Below, piece by piece: positions 63,335 to 64,000 of a stretch of DNA of 64,000 bases. Both the position numbers and the translations under genes were made by a program. Location: contig CAWDUC010000020.1 of assembly GCA_963805405.1 (NCBI GenBank), forward strand, positions 496,001 through 560,000, given 5' to 3'. The notes under the pieces were generated by a model. The model made no database searches, was not told the origin of the DNA, and saw only the letters and a program-made list of their open reading frames with translations. The stretch comes from JAEUMG01 sp963805405 (GTDB lineage: Bacteria; Pseudomonadota; Alphaproteobacteria; Rhizobiales; Aestuariivirgaceae). Position 1 is the stretch's first letter. Every line of letters starts with the position of its first letter.

Positions 63335-64000
63335 ATGCATGACATCAAGTTGATCCGCGACGACCCGGAGGGTTTCGATCGAGGTCTCACGCGGCGCGGC
63401 CTTGCGCCACTTGCCCACGGATTTATCCGCCGCGACGAGGCGCGCCGGGAATGGACGCATAAGCTTCAAGAGGCCCAGGCCCGCCGCAATGCCGCCTCGA
63501 AGGAGATCGGCGAGGCGATGAAGGCGGGCGACAAGGTCCGTGCCGAAGCGCTCAAAGCTGAAGTCGCCGCGCTCAAGGATGTAATCGCCGACAGCGAAGC
63601 GCGGGAGCGCTTGGTCAGCGAGGAACTCAATGTCGATCTCGCGGCCATCCCGAACATGCCGCATGACGACGTTCCAGACGGTGCGGATGAACATGGCAAC
63701 GTCGAAGTCCGCCGCCATGGCGAACCGCGTCAGCTTCAATTTCGCGCCGAAGCAGCATTTCGAGATCGGCGAAGATCTGGGCCTCATGGATTTCGAGACG
63801 GCGGCCAAGCTTTCCGGCGCGCGCTTCGTCGTTCTCAAGGGACACATGGCGCGATTGGAGCGAGCGCTTGCCAGCTTCATGCTCGATCTCCACACCGGCA
63901 CGCATGGTTATACCGAGGTCAGTCCGCCACTCCTGGTGCGCGACGAGGCGATGTTCGGCACCGCGCAGTTGCCGAAGTTTCGCGACGATCAATTCAGTGT
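63335..64000 (+). CDS. serS: Seryl-tRNA synthetase, N-terminal part; 3' end outside window, one frameshift
   Basis: Class II synthetase. It begins MHDIKLIRDDPEGFDRGLTR, followed by the tRNA-binding coiled coil (LQEAQARRNAASKEIGEAMK, ALKAEVAALKDVIADSEARE), then NMPHDDVPDGADEHGNVEVR. A break near 63728 separates HGEPR from SFNFAPKQHFEIGEDLGLMD; the catalytic domain continues FETAAKLSGARFVVLKGHMA and TEVSPPLLVRDEAMFGTAQL to the right edge. Because serS is essential, the break is almost certainly a sequence error. It follows tatC in the usual order. Confidence 0.93.
   Translation, partial: MHDIKLIRDDPEGFDRGLTRRGLAPLAHGFIRRDEARREWTHKLQEAQARRNAASKEIGEAMKAGDKVRAEALKAEVAALKDVIADSEARERLVSEELNVDLAAIPNMPHDDVPDGADEHGNVEVRRHGEPRQLQFRAEAAFRDRRRSGPHGFRDGGQAFRRALRRSQGTHGAIGASACQLHARSPHRHAWLYRGQSATPGARRGDVRHRAVAEVSRRSIQC

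Noticed and set aside
1..64000. tRNA, rRNA, CRISPR, toxin-antitoxin, prophage or insertion-sequence features
   Set aside because: I looked for cloverleaf ends, regularly spaced repeats, transposase and integrase motifs and paired small toxin genes and found none I could support.

Overview
The window is a 64 kb piece of an alphaproteobacterial chromosome, most likely from the Hyphomicrobiales (Rhizobiales). The evidence is the aerobic cobalamin genes (cobN, cobO, cobH, cobL) with CbtAB, a homospermidine synthase, the ClpS-ClpA pair, an ATP12 assembly factor, a two-subunit methylcrotonyl-CoA carboxylase, and the gene order argS - SPOR protein - nagZ - scpA - scpB - ABC ATPase - tatA - tatB - tatC - serS. 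I saw no rRNA, tRNA, CRISPR array, insertion sequence or phage gene.

Layout. 1-9337 (minus): a B12 operon, cbtB-cbtA-cobW-cobN-cobO-cbiX-cobH-cobL, mostly translationally coupled and headed by a cobalamin riboswitch at 9396-9585. 9637-15897 (plus): an accessory-looking operon with its own promoter and a perfect palindromic operator. It encodes a Rieske oxygenase, a PotD/PotB/PotC-type importer without an ATPase, a glycosyltransferase fused to a cupin, and a free-standing copy of that cupin. A homospermidine synthase converges on it (15907-17337). 17.5-21.4 kb: MFS transporter, fatty-acid desaturase, rhodanese and two tandem GSTs. 21.6-26.7 kb: mccB, a DMT exporter on the other strand, mccA and a DUF1489 gene. 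26.7-31.8 kb: two GNATs, panC and putA. 32-36.7 kb: two flavin amine oxidases, a small YodC-like protein, a VWA protein, a J-domain protein and an unknown gene. 36.7-41.9 kb: a SPOR-tailed D,D-carboxypeptidase, a phasin, clpS and clpA. 42-51 kb: kbl-tdh (threonine catabolism), corA, an rRNA/tRNA pseudouridine synthase, atp12, a trimethylamine-dehydrogenase-like flavoprotein and a CadC-like TPR regulator. 51-64 kb: xthA, erpA, dgt, argS, SPOR protein, nagZ, scpAB, an FbpC-type ATPase, tatABC and the 5' part of serS.

Common threads. Amine metabolism recurs: polyamine-type import, a Rieske oxygenase of the kind that attacks N-methyl amines, homospermidine synthase, two amine oxidases, a TMADH-like enzyme and PutA. 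The most novel-looking unit is the oxygenase/importer/GT-cupin operon. Its substrate cannot be read from the sequence.

Quality warning. About sixteen genes carry single-base frameshifts, including essential serS and the catabolic genes mccA and putA, and several lie beside short homopolymers. They are concentrated at 1-9.3 kb and scattered elsewhere, while 39-50.7 kb is clean. I read most of them as sequencing or assembly errors and annotate the broken genes as single CDSs with approximate break points.
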